From Marinifilum sp. D737 (GTDB lineage Bacteria > Bacteroidota > Bacteroidia > Bacteroidales > Marinifilaceae), in assembly GCF_026672275.1 (NCBI RefSeq), contig NZ_JANQCD010000013.1:1-64000 (forward strand): a DNA stretch of 64,000 nucleotides. Reading direction: 5' to 3'. A program made the position numbers and the translations under genes. Shown here one piece after another: positions 8,181-15,802 of this stretch (position 1 is the stretch's first letter; every line of letters begins with the position of its first letter). The notes beneath the pieces are model-generated. The model did no database searches. It saw nothing but the letters and a program-made list of their open reading frames with translations, and was not told where the DNA came from.

Positions 8181-9203
8181 ATGCTTGACAAAATAAAAAA
8201 CCTGCTTGATGAGTTGAATGGATTTTCAGCTACAACACTGGAAGAGGTAGAACAGTTCAGAATTAAACACCTTAGTAAAAAAGGTAGCATTGCTTCGTTG
8301 TTTGCCGATTTTAAAACTGTTCCAAACGAGGAGAAAAAAGCTGTTGGACAAGCTCTAAATGAGCTTAAAACAGTAGCTATGGATAAAGTAAATGCTTTAA
8401 AGGAAAGTTTTACCGGTGCTGAATTTGGCAAGTCTGGTTTGGATTTGACTTTGTCTGGCGATCCTGTAAAGTTAGGTTCTCGTCACCCACTTTCTTTAGT
8501 AAGAAATGAAATTACAGAAATTTTCGCTCGTTTAGGATTTACCATTTCTGAAGGTCCTGAGATTGAAGATGACTGGCACAACTTCTCGGCATTGAACTTC
8601 CCAGAGGAGCATCCGGCACGAGATATGCAGGATACTTTCTTTATCGAGAAAAATCCAGATGTAATTCTAAGAACTCATACATCATCGGTACAGGTTCATG
8701 ATTTGCAAGAAATGGAATTGCCAATTCGTTGTTTAACTCCAGGTAGAGTATTCCGTAACGAAGCAATTTCGGCTCGTGCACACTGTATTTTCCACCAAAT
8801 TGAGGCTTTGTATGTAGATGAGAAAGTTTCTTTTGCTGATTTGAAGCAAACACTTACTTATTTTGCAAAAGAATTCTTTGGTGAGAAAACTGAAATTAGA
8901 TTGCGTCCATCCTATTTTCCATTTACTGAGCCATCAGCAGAGGTAGATGTTACTTGTTCGCTTTGTGGCGGAAAAGGATGTAATGTATGTAAAGGAACTG
9001 GTTGGCTTGAAATTTTAGGTTGCGGTATGGTTGATCCAAATGTATTGGAATTAAATGGTATCGATAGCAAGAAATATTCAGGTTTTGCATTGGGAATGGG
9101 AATTGAGCGTATTACCATGTTAAAATATGGTATTAAAGATCTTCGCTTGTTCTTCGAGAACGATATCCGTTTCCTTGAGCAATTTACTGCAGCAGGATTC
9201 TAA
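8181..9203 (+). CDS. pheS: Phenylalanine--tRNA ligase alpha subunit
   Basis: Charges tRNA-Phe as part of the alpha2-beta2 enzyme. At 340 residues it has the usual length. The N-terminal coiled coil (1-90) is followed by the class II catalytic core: the motif 2 region has RVFRNEAISARAHCIFHQIEALYVD, and motif 3 has GFALGMGIERITMLKYGI. A four-Cys stretch (CSLCGGKGCNVCKG) near 257-270 is seen in several PheS proteins. pheT is not adjacent in this window. Confidence 0.97.
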   Translation: MLDKIKNLLDELNGFSATTLEEVEQFRIKHLSKKGSIASLFADFKTVPNEEKKAVGQALNELKTVAMDKVNALKESFTGAEFGKSGLDLTLSGDPVKLGSRHPLSLVRNEITEIFARLGFTISEGPEIEDDWHNFSALNFPEEHPARDMQDTFFIEKNPDVILRTHTSSVQVHDLQEMELPIRCLTPGRVFRNEAISARAHCIFHQIEALYVDEKVSFADLKQTLTYFAKEFFGEKTEIRLRPSYFPFTEPSAEVDVTCSLCGGKGCNVCKGTGWLEILGCGMVDPNVLELNGIDSKKYSGFALGMGIERITMLKYGIKDLRLFFENDIRFLEQFTAAGF

Positions 9204-9229
9204 GAAAAGCACAATAGATTTAAAATATA

Positions 9230-9260
9230 AATGCCTTCCATTATGGGAGGCATTTTTTTT
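9230..9260 (+). terminator. Terminator after pheS
   Basis: An AATGCCTTCC/GGGAGGCATT stem followed by eight T's. Confidence 0.8.
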
Positions 9261-9295
9261 ATGAAGAGACGCAGGGCCGTGCTTCTGTACATGTT

Positions 9296-9715
9296 TTATT
9301 CCTCGTGGTAAATAATCTCCGATGTAACAGGAATTACTTTTTTGTACAAAGCGCTAACACCACAATATTCTTCTTCTGATAGTTTTACAGCTCGCTCAAT
9401 TTTGGCATGAGGAAAATCCTTACCAAAGAATTCATAAGTGATATGCATGTTTTTATAATAACTTGGTTGTTCTTCGGTTAATTCGCCCTCAACCGAAACT
9501 TTTATATCGCGAACTTCAACGCGCATTTTTTTAAGTATCATTGCAATATCGATACCAGTACAACCAGCAAGTGCTGTTAACATTAACTTTTTAGGACTTA
9601 CACCTGAGCCATCGCCACCTACTTGTGTGCTGGCATCTGTTATTATTTCGTGTCCATCCATATCGGCTTTATAAGCAAGATGACCTTGCCAATTCATTTC
9701 TACTTTGTGTTTCAT
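9296..9715 (-). CDS. OsmC/Ohr family protein
   Basis: Members are thiol peroxidases that reduce organic hydroperoxides with a Cys pair. At 139 residues the length is typical. The first Cys is in LTALAGCTGIDIAMILKKM (near 52) and the second in EEYCGVSALYKKV (near 118). The substrate is not predictable and the assignment to the OsmC rather than the Ohr branch is uncertain. It is a single gene facing pheS. Confidence 0.88.
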   Translation of the reverse strand: MKHKVEMNWQGHLAYKADMDGHEIITDASTQVGGDGSGVSPKKLMLTALAGCTGIDIAMILKKMRVEVRDIKVSVEGELTEEQPSYYKNMHITYEFFGKDFPHAKIERAVKLSEEEYCGVSALYKKVIPVTSEIIYHEE

Positions 9716-10010
9716 TGTTTATAAAGTTATAAGCAATAAGCGACAGGTTTCAAGGAATAAAACTGCACTTATTTAACTCGGTGTATTTGATATTTTCGTT
9801 TACTAAAATTAGTAAGAATTTAATTCATATAAGTCTTGAATGGACTATTGGAGAAGTAAAACTTAAATTACTATATTTAAACCTGATTCTAAAATTGGTG
9901 AAATTAGAATTAAGAAATGATTAAAACATCAGTAAAAACTGCTGTTTTGGTGTGTTTTTAAGATGTTTGAAAAAACTATTTTATAACAAGTTTATTCAGT
10001 AAGCGTTGAA

Positions 10011-10715
10011 ATGAAGCAAAATATTAATCTTCCAAACTGCAATCAGTTGGCTGAGAAGTTCAGTGTTAAGTTTCCTGATCTGGGTGTTGACGATCAAAAT
10101 CTTTTATTTTGGGATGAAGATGTACAATTCTTTAAACGTGGAAGTGTAATCTATAAAGAAGGAGATTTTGCCAAAGGTTGCTTTTTTCTTTTTTCAGGTA
10201 TTTTAAAAGTATTTAAGACCGGAATTGAAGGAAAAGAACAAATTATACGATTTGCAAAAGAAGGCGATTTAATTGGATTTAGATCGGTATTAAGTCACGA
10301 ACGATTTTGCACTTCCGCAAAGGTTATCGAAGATGCCGTTGTGTGTTTTATCCCATCAAATGTTCTTACCAAACTGATACAGGAGAACTCAAACTTTGCC
10401 TTACAGTTAATGAAAGTTACTTGTGCCGAGTTGGGAGAGGCAAATAGTTATATTACCGATATAGCTCAAAAAACCGTTCGAGAGCGTTTGGCAGAGGTTT
10501 TGGTACAATTAGAGGATACCTTTGGATTAAATGAAGAAGGTACCTTAAAAATATCGCTTACGCGCGAGGAATTGGCCAATATGGTTGGTACAGCTACCGA
10601 GTCGGTAATTCGATTGTTATCGGAGTTTAAATCGGATAAGCTGATAGAACTAAACGGTAGAAAGATAAAGATATTAAATAGCGAATCGTTGCGAAAAACC
10701 GGTGGTTTGATCTAG
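10011..10715 (+). CDS. Crp/Fnr family transcriptional regulator
   Basis: 234 residues. An N-terminal cyclic-nucleotide-binding-like beta barrel (about 25-150, with KRGSVIYKEGDFAKGCFFL) and a C-terminal winged helix (about 155-230, with LTREELANMVGTATESVIRLLSEF). There is no N-terminal Fe-S Cys cluster as in Fnr. The ligand and targets are unknown. The gene is monocistronic with its own terminator. Confidence 0.93.
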   Translation: MKQNINLPNCNQLAEKFSVKFPDLGVDDQNLLFWDEDVQFFKRGSVIYKEGDFAKGCFFLFSGILKVFKTGIEGKEQIIRFAKEGDLIGFRSVLSHERFCTSAKVIEDAVVCFIPSNVLTKLIQENSNFALQLMKVTCAELGEANSYITDIAQKTVRERLAEVLVQLEDTFGLNEEGTLKISLTREELANMVGTATESVIRLLSEFKSDKLIELNGRKIKILNSESLRKTGGLI

Positions 10716-10739
10716 AAAATATTACATTGATGTATGGAT

Positions 10740-10768
10740 CCCGTTCAATTTGTTGAGCGGGTTTTTTT
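10740..10768 (+). terminator. Terminator after Crp/Fnr gene
   Basis: A CCCG-TTCAA/TTGA-GCGGG stem with a T7 run. Confidence 0.8.
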
Positions 10769-10802
10769 GTTTATAAAAGTCTGGAAAGGTCAAAGAGTCA
10801 CA

Positions 10803-10826
10803 CAGTCTAACAGTCTAACAGTCTAA
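10803..10826. repeat. Three tandem copies of CAGTCTAA
   Basis: Three perfect 8-bp units in a row, flanked on both sides by GTCACACAGT-like sequence (10797-10806 and 10830-10839). No function is known. Confidence 0.6.
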
Positions 10827-10892
10827 CGGTCACACAGTAAAATGGTCTATTGTATAGGTTGGGTAATCTGTTATCCCTTCTTAGGAGTGTAT

Positions 10893-11060
10893 TTAGTATT
10901 TCTCCCACATGCTTTTTACTGTTGTGCGAACCAGTAAAATAAAAACTATCGTGCTTATTGCGAATGCTATATAGCCATCGGTTTCGGGAATTCGAAATGA
11001 TACAAATGTTGTTATTATTAGGCAAAGGATAGTTGAGAATACCAATAAATAATCTTTCAT
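10893..11060 (-). CDS. Small two-helix membrane protein, 55 aa
   Basis: From the ATG at 11060 the protein MKDYLLVFSTILCLIITTFV... has two hydrophobic helices separated by a short loop with FRIPETDG, and ends KSMWEKY. An AGAAG sequence about 12 bp upstream could bind ribosomes. An in-frame start 45 bp further upstream would add a basic, Trp-rich segment. It is not recognised as a family. It could be chance in AT-rich DNA, but the two clean membrane segments favour a real gene. Confidence 0.4.
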   Translation of the reverse strand: MKDYLLVFSTILCLIITTFVSFRIPETDGYIAFAISTIVFILLVRTTVKSMWEKY

Positions 11061-11375
11061 AAAATTAATTCTTCTGAATAGCCAGTTGTACCATTTAAAT
11101 ATCACAATGAGCGTAAGCGAAACTGTGAAATATTAAATTGAAATGCTGATATATAATTACTTAGCCATTTGGAGTTATACGAACAGAGGGTTTATTAAAA
11201 TAATAAATCGGTATAAAAGTTAGGTGTTACACTTCTTAATAACAATATTTGAAATTAAGATTAACAAAGTTTAACATTTAATTTCGGTGTGATTCAATGA
11301 AATAAATTAACTTAATTCTCGTTTTTAAATATTATTATAATAAAACCACGCATTTTATAAATCCCAAATCCTAAA
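11061..11375. other. Non-coding region
   Basis: AT-rich spacer before the thioredoxin-like lipoprotein gene. No other gene or repeat is visible. Confidence 0.45.
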
Positions 11376-12737
11376 ATGAAAACATTACTACTACCCATTT
11401 TTGTGTTATGCTGTTTCACCTTGTTATCATGTAATGCTAAAAAAACAAACACTAAAGTTAATACTAAATCATCCCCAGATACCCTAAGTTTATCTGTTAC
11501 AATGGAGTCTGATGATGTATGCAATTTTAATTTTGTTGATGATTTTTATTTTGACCATCATATTCCTGTAGAGAGTGACTCTATTCTTCCTGGCGTTTGT
11601 AAAAAACACTATCCTTTAAAGTATAAGAAACAGATATTTGAATATTCGTGGATGCAGTTAAAACCTTTTAGAAGAGTTCAGCATTATTTTCTAATTGATA
11701 ATCGAAATAACAATTTAGATTTCACATTTAAGAATGGTGTATTAAGCTGGTCTAAAAACAATAGATTAATTCTTTTGGATAATATTTATGAAAGCTATTT
11801 GCCGATAAAAAAGCAATTAAATTTAGGATCTTACTCAAGTAAGGAATCGTTGATTAATCAAATTGATAGTATATACACTTCATATAAGAGCAAGTATGCT
11901 GATGAACCATTAAAACAACAGGTAAATCAGCTTCATCATGTTAATTATCTGCAAAAAATAGATCCATATAATCCAATTGTGATTGATTTTATAGTGAATA
12001 TGAAAGATGAACCTATTGCCTGTAAAATTACTGCAGATATTTTTATTGACTATATAAAGTATCATATCGAAAAAATCAATTATAAAAATTTGGAAAGCAG
12101 ATACTCTCCGGTTTTTATTGACTTGTTTACCAAAGCCATGTATCATTATTTACGAGATGTTGAAAATAAAGGAGATAGCCAAAATATTAATGGATTAAAC
12201 TGGTACAAACAAACCACCTACTATCAAAAGCACAAGGAAAAATTTGAACCGGAAATTACACCTATCGATGCTTCAGAATTTAAGAACAAGATCAAAAAAG
12301 TAAGTCTATTGGATGAAAATCAGAACATCCGAATGTTAGAAGACATTGTAAAAAATAATCCTGCCGACTTTTATCTGGTTGACTTTTGGGCTACCTGGTG
12401 TGGGCCTTGTAAATCTGGTATAAAAAAGATTAAAACACTGCCTGTTCCGAATAATGTTAAGGTTATCAACTTGAGTTTGGATAAGGTTCAAAACATTGAA
12501 AAATGGAAGCGATTTGTTAAGGAAAACGGTCAAAAATTAAGCTATCTAATCAACAAAAAAGATCTAAACAATAAAGACTTTATCAAATACATTCGTGTAA
12601 AATCCATACCTCGTTATTTAATCATCGATAAACATATGAACTTGGTTGATGAAGAATTTTACCGACCACACGAGTCTAAGTTTTTGACTGATTTGATGAA
12701 GATAAGTGCTGGTAATAATCAGATGGTTAACCAATAA
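11376..12737 (+). CDS. TlpA-like thioredoxin-fold lipoprotein
   Basis: 453 residues with a lipoprotein signal (lipobox LLSC, Cys near 19), a long N-terminal region of unknown fold, and a thioredoxin domain from about 310. The active site WATWCGPCKSG (CxxC) and the cis-Pro segment VKSIPRYLI are intact. Such proteins reduce or exchange disulfides in the periplasm, anchored to a membrane. Its place 1.3 kb before the two-Cys peptide locus is suggestive, but a link is not shown. The next gene starts 16 bp after the stop. Confidence 0.85.
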   Translation: MKTLLLPIFVLCCFTLLSCNAKKTNTKVNTKSSPDTLSLSVTMESDDVCNFNFVDDFYFDHHIPVESDSILPGVCKKHYPLKYKKQIFEYSWMQLKPFRRVQHYFLIDNRNNNLDFTFKNGVLSWSKNNRLILLDNIYESYLPIKKQLNLGSYSSKESLINQIDSIYTSYKSKYADEPLKQQVNQLHHVNYLQKIDPYNPIVIDFIVNMKDEPIACKITADIFIDYIKYHIEKINYKNLESRYSPVFIDLFTKAMYHYLRDVENKGDSQNINGLNWYKQTTYYQKHKEKFEPEITPIDASEFKNKIKKVSLLDENQNIRMLEDIVKNNPADFYLVDFWATWCGPCKSGIKKIKTLPVPNNVKVINLSLDKVQNIEKWKRFVKENGQKLSYLINKKDLNNKDFIKYIRVKSIPRYLIIDKHMNLVDEEFYRPHESKFLTDLMKISAGNNQMVNQ

Positions 12738-12753
12738 ATTGTGCTGCAATCTA

Positions 12754-13434
12754 ATGAAACATTTAGTATTGATTTTATTGTGTTTGTTAGGCAATTACAG
12801 TTTGCAAAGCCAAGTTTATAACAAAAAAATCATCTATAAATACCAGGTTGAAAATTCCACGGCTAATGGAATACAGAAAAAGCAAATGATGTATTTGATC
12901 TGCAATGGTAAAGCTTGGGTTTTTGATTCCCAAAAACAATTTTCAATTGATTGGGTTGATGAAGGAAAGGATATATTCTCACCAAACAATAGTACAGGAG
13001 TTATTGATAACGTTAAAAGAATATGGCTACATCCACCCAGACATGACGTCTATTTTGTACATGAATTTACTCCTTTTCCAGAGGCAAGGCTTCCTCTAAC
13101 AGTCGGTAAACAATGGACAACGGATTTTGGATATGTTTGGTCAAGTAAGGACCTAAATATACCAAATGGAGTTAAAGTGAAGCATCACTATAAGGTAGTA
13201 TCGCAATTCGAGGAGTATTCTGATATTTTGCAACGCAAAATTAACTGTTTTAAGATTGAGGGATGGTTGAATCATCCTTTAAACCAATCGAAATGGATTG
13301 GTGTGTTCAATAAAGAGTTGGGATTTATAAGAATGGAGTTTTTCAATATCAACAAATCAATTACGAAAATGACCTTATCGGATTCTTTTGATTGGGATCA
13401 ATGCAAGAAGAGGTTTGGCTTGTTTTCCTTGTGA
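12754..13434 (+). CDS. Secreted hypothetical protein, 226 aa
   Basis: The start is placed at 12754, giving a clear signal peptide (MKHLVLILLCLLGNYSLQSQ). An upstream in-frame ATG at 12706 would overlap the previous gene and bury the signal. The mature part is beta-rich with many aromatic residues. The family is not recognised. It is probably co-transcribed with the thioredoxin-like lipoprotein. Confidence 0.6.
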   Translation: MKHLVLILLCLLGNYSLQSQVYNKKIIYKYQVENSTANGIQKKQMMYLICNGKAWVFDSQKQFSIDWVDEGKDIFSPNNSTGVIDNVKRIWLHPPRHDVYFVHEFTPFPEARLPLTVGKQWTTDFGYVWSSKDLNIPNGVKVKHHYKVVSQFEEYSDILQRKINCFKIEGWLNHPLNQSKWIGVFNKELGFIRMEFFNINKSITKMTLSDSFDWDQCKKRFGLFSL

Positions 13435-13515
13435 TTATAAATATATGATAGTATACTGTATATCTATTTAATTAACATCACAAATTAAATTTATTTGCAT
13501 TTTTTAACATTTACT

Positions 13516-13548
13516 AGGGTTACTTTTTTATGATTTTAGGAATTAATA
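13516..13548 (+). promoter_or_regulatory. Candidate ECF sigma promoter, copy C
   Basis: AGGGTTACT, 14 bases, GGAATTAATA on the plus strand, 30 bp before the small HTH gene. The first block matches copies A and B at 8 of 9 bases and the second at 7 of 10, with the same spacing. It ties the peptide export locus to the sigma factor at 4322-4888. Confidence 0.5.
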
Positions 13549-13578
13549 GGTGTACTAAAACCAATTTAACACCAAAGA

Positions 13579-13776
13579 ATGAACATTACGGAAAATAAAG
13601 AAGTGAAGAAAAAAGTGATAAAATTAGCTGCTCATAAATCAACCGGTAGACCAAAAGAATTAGATGATATGCTGGGTTTTTGCGAACGGAATTTATACAG
13701 GATAATTGAGGCTATTAAAGATGAAGGAATAAATATTAGATATTCCCGTCCACTTAAATCATATATTATAGATTAA
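13579..13776 (+). CDS. Small helix-turn-helix protein, 65 aa
   Basis: A basic one-domain protein. The segment HKSTGRPKELDDMLGFCERNLYRIIEAIKDEG has the form of a DeoR-like HTH_11 helix-turn-helix, followed by a short wing (INIRYSRPLKSYIID). Proteins of this size and ending often sit beside GG-leader peptide genes in Bacteroidota. A sigma-type promoter element precedes it and a strong terminator follows, so it is its own unit. It probably binds DNA at the peptide locus; this is inferred. Confidence 0.7.
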   Translation: MNITENKEVKKKVIKLAAHKSTGRPKELDDMLGFCERNLYRIIEAIKDEGINIRYSRPLKSYIID

Positions 13777-13802
13777 ATATAAATAGTGAATATGGTTTAA
13801 TT

Positions 13803-13840
13803 AAAAACGCTCACTGCCAAAAATGGCAGTGAGCGTTTTT
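13803..13840 (+). terminator. Strong terminator after HTH gene
   Basis: A perfect 17-bp stem (AAAAACGCTCACTGCCA and its complement) with an AAAA loop. The stem itself ends in T5. It works in either direction by symmetry. Confidence 0.85.
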
Positions 13841-13863
13841 AATTTAGTCAACTTATAATAATA

Positions 13864-14028
13864 ATGCGCATTAAAAAGTCGTTCCGGAACAAATTAATCG
13901 ATATCCGTTCTCATCCCGGAAACGACTTTGGTAGCTGTGCTACTCTGATCAAAGGCAAAGCTAGCTAAATGAGAAGAGCTGTACAAGTTTGGCTTATGCA
14001 GGGAAGGATTTCTGATAAAATTTTATAA
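13864..14028 (+). other. Leader region: inverted repeat and interrupted short frame
   Basis: GC-richer than its flanks. It holds an inverted repeat (13875-13887 with 13916-13929, one bulged A), a small hairpin GTAGC-TGT-GCTAC (13931-13943), and a single reading frame with one internal TAA (13966-13968). The two halves start MRIKKSFRNKLIDIRSHPG and MRRAVQVWLMQGRISDKIL. It ends 2 bp before the peptide start codon. It may be a structured 5' leader of the peptide mRNA or a gene remnant. No known riboswitch is recognised. Confidence 0.4.
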
Positions 14029-14030
14029 AA

Positions 14031-14243
14031 ATGAAAAAATTTGAAAAGTTTAAATTATCCAAAGAGGAAATTTCAGATGTATTAGGAGGAATTAGTTATT
14101 GTGATTTTATAGGTGTTGTTAATTACCTAGGTGATGGAAATAGAAATCAAATAGATCAATCTGTGATTTTGATGCAAAAATTTAATAGAGGAGAAATGCA
14201 GTTATCTGATTGGGATTATAATGGTAACCCACCTGCATGTTAA
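14031..14243 (+). CDS. GG-leader precursor peptide with two cysteines, 70 aa
   Basis: The leader MKKFEKFKLSKEEISDVLGG (20 residues) is a textbook double-glycine leader of the Bacteroidota type. The predicted 50-residue core starts ISYCDFIGVVNYLGDG and ends NGNPPAC. Its only cysteines are near its two ends (C24 and C70), so one disulfide would close the whole chain into a loop. The next genes encode a peptidase, a VKOR/thioredoxin fusion and a C39 ABC exporter, matching secretion and disulfide formation. A hairpin follows the stop. Antimicrobial or signalling activity is possible; neither is shown. Confidence 0.8.
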   Translation: MKKFEKFKLSKEEISDVLGGISYCDFIGVVNYLGDGNRNQIDQSVILMQKFNRGEMQLSDWDYNGNPPAC

Positions 14244-14249
14244 ATAATA

Positions 14250-14274
14250 TTAGGAGTAGTTTAACTACTCCTAA
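14250..14274 (+). terminator. Hairpin between precursor and downstream genes (attenuator-like)
   Basis: A perfect 10-bp stem (TTAGGAGTAG/CTACTCCTAA) with a 5-base loop, followed by only a weak T stretch. It may partly end transcription or protect the peptide mRNA, giving more precursor than processing enzymes. Confidence 0.5.
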
Positions 14275-14307
14275 ATTTTCTCTATTAATACAATTATATA
14301 ATAATTT

Positions 14308-15738
14308 ATGAAAAAAATACTAACTATAACTTTAATAATAATTTTTAAAGTTGGATATTCTCAATTATCAGATAATGAACTCAATAAGATTTCATTAGAA
14401 AATATTAAAAATACAATCGATACATTGACTAGTCCTAGTTTTGAAGGGAGAGGTATTACTGCAATTGATAATTTAGTTAAGTATTTTTCAAATTATTATT
14501 TGGAGTTAGGACTTCAACCAATTGCAGATAATAATTTCAATCAAGATTTTAATTTTTTTAGTTATTTAAACTATTCTAATAATTCTTACCTGAAAATAGG
14601 CAATGAAAAAATGACAATTGGAAAAGACTTTATTCATAGTCTCTCCGATTTTAAATTTCATTATAATTATACTCGGGAGCCTATTCAATCAAAATTATTT
14701 TTTGTAGGTAATTCCAACCAGACTAATGATTCTATATTAAATATTCATCAGATAAAAGGTAAAGTATTAGTTGTTTTTGATCAAAGTAGAAGTTTGGTGG
14801 AAATAGCCTATAGAAATGGAGCTACTGGTATTATTATTATAGAGCCTACTAAAAAATGGTTTAATAAAACGAAGCAAAACCTTGAGATTCTTGGTACTGC
14901 AGGAGGTGTTTTGTCTTATCTGCAAAAAGACCCGTTAAAAAGAACGTTTACAAGAATTCACGTAACTACCGAAACAGGTGCTAAAATTTTAGGCGTAACT
15001 AAATCAAAATTAAAGCAATACAGAAAGAAGTACACAGGTATTGAAGATTCAAGTATGTATAAATTAGAAAGTCAAATAGAGCTTAATATACATAGAAAAA
15101 AGAAAGTATATGAATCGGCTAATTTAATAGGTTTTATTCCAGGATATGAAAAAAATGGTGAGCATATTATCTTATCAGCTCATTATGATCATTTGGGAAA
15201 AAATGAAAGGGGATATTTTCCTGGGGCCAATGATAATGCGTCAGGTATTGCATCTTTATTGGAGATTTCAAGAATATTAAGCGAAAACTATAAAGCAGGA
15301 ATTGTTCCTAAGAGGAGCATTTTATTTATTGCCTTTGGTATGGAGGAAGCACGATTAATGGGATCGAAATACTATACTGAAAATCCGATTTTACCGCTTT
15401 CAAAATTGAAAGCAAATATAAATTTGGATATGATTGGAAGGCAAGATAAATATCACTTGAAGGAAAGTAATTACATATATGCTTTAGGTCCGGATTCCAT
15501 AAGTTCTGGTCTTAATACTTTAATGGATAGTATTAATAATGTATATCAATTTGTAAAATTGGAGCACCTAGATAATTTTCCTAATGCAAAGAAATTCTTT
15601 AGTAAATCTTCTGATCAAGCAAGTTTTTTAAATAAGGGTATACCTGCAATTCTTATAACTAATGGTATGCAGAGTGATTTACATCGTTTTACTGATACAA
15701 AAGAAAAAATATATTACCCAGCAGTTAAAAATATTTAA
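14308..15738 (+). CDS. M28 family zinc aminopeptidase with PA domain; in-frame stop near C-terminus
   Basis: 476 residues: signal peptide (MKKILTITLIIIFKVGYSQ), an inserted PA domain (about 125-245) and an M28 catalytic domain with zinc-ligand motifs SAHYDHLG, GANDNASG, FGMEEARLMG, NLDMIGR and DLHRFTD. The TAA at 15736 is followed in the same frame by KLVLKTVWELAN and a TAG at 15775-15777. That tail is what M28 proteins normally end with (a WELAN-type helix). So the last about 12 residues are cut by one nonsense codon. The zinc site is intact, so the protein may still work. It could trim the peptide or be a locus passenger. Confidence 0.8.
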   Translation: MKKILTITLIIIFKVGYSQLSDNELNKISLENIKNTIDTLTSPSFEGRGITAIDNLVKYFSNYYLELGLQPIADNNFNQDFNFFSYLNYSNNSYLKIGNEKMTIGKDFIHSLSDFKFHYNYTREPIQSKLFFVGNSNQTNDSILNIHQIKGKVLVVFDQSRSLVEIAYRNGATGIIIIEPTKKWFNKTKQNLEILGTAGGVLSYLQKDPLKRTFTRIHVTTETGAKILGVTKSKLKQYRKKYTGIEDSSMYKLESQIELNIHRKKKVYESANLIGFIPGYEKNGEHIILSAHYDHLGKNERGYFPGANDNASGIASLLEISRILSENYKAGIVPKRSILFIAFGMEEARLMGSKYYTENPILPLSKLKANINLDMIGRQDKYHLKESNYIYALGPDSISSGLNTLMDSINNVYQFVKLEHLDNFPNAKKFFSKSSDQASFLNKGIPAILITNGMQSDLHRFTDTKEKIYYPAVKNI

Positions 15739-15802
15739 AAATTAGTTTTAAAAACGGTTTGGGAATTAGCTAACTAGTTTAGGAGAATATAAAAATTTAC
15801 AG

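Noticed and set aside
13864-14028. c-di-GMP or other known riboswitch class
   Set aside because: A GGCAAAGC stretch looked suggestive, but the conserved core of c-di-GMP-I and other classes I know is absent.
14222-14232. GGTAACCC inside the peptide precursor gene
   Set aside because: Coding sequence for the Asn-Gly-Asn-Pro part of the core; no second block at the right distance.
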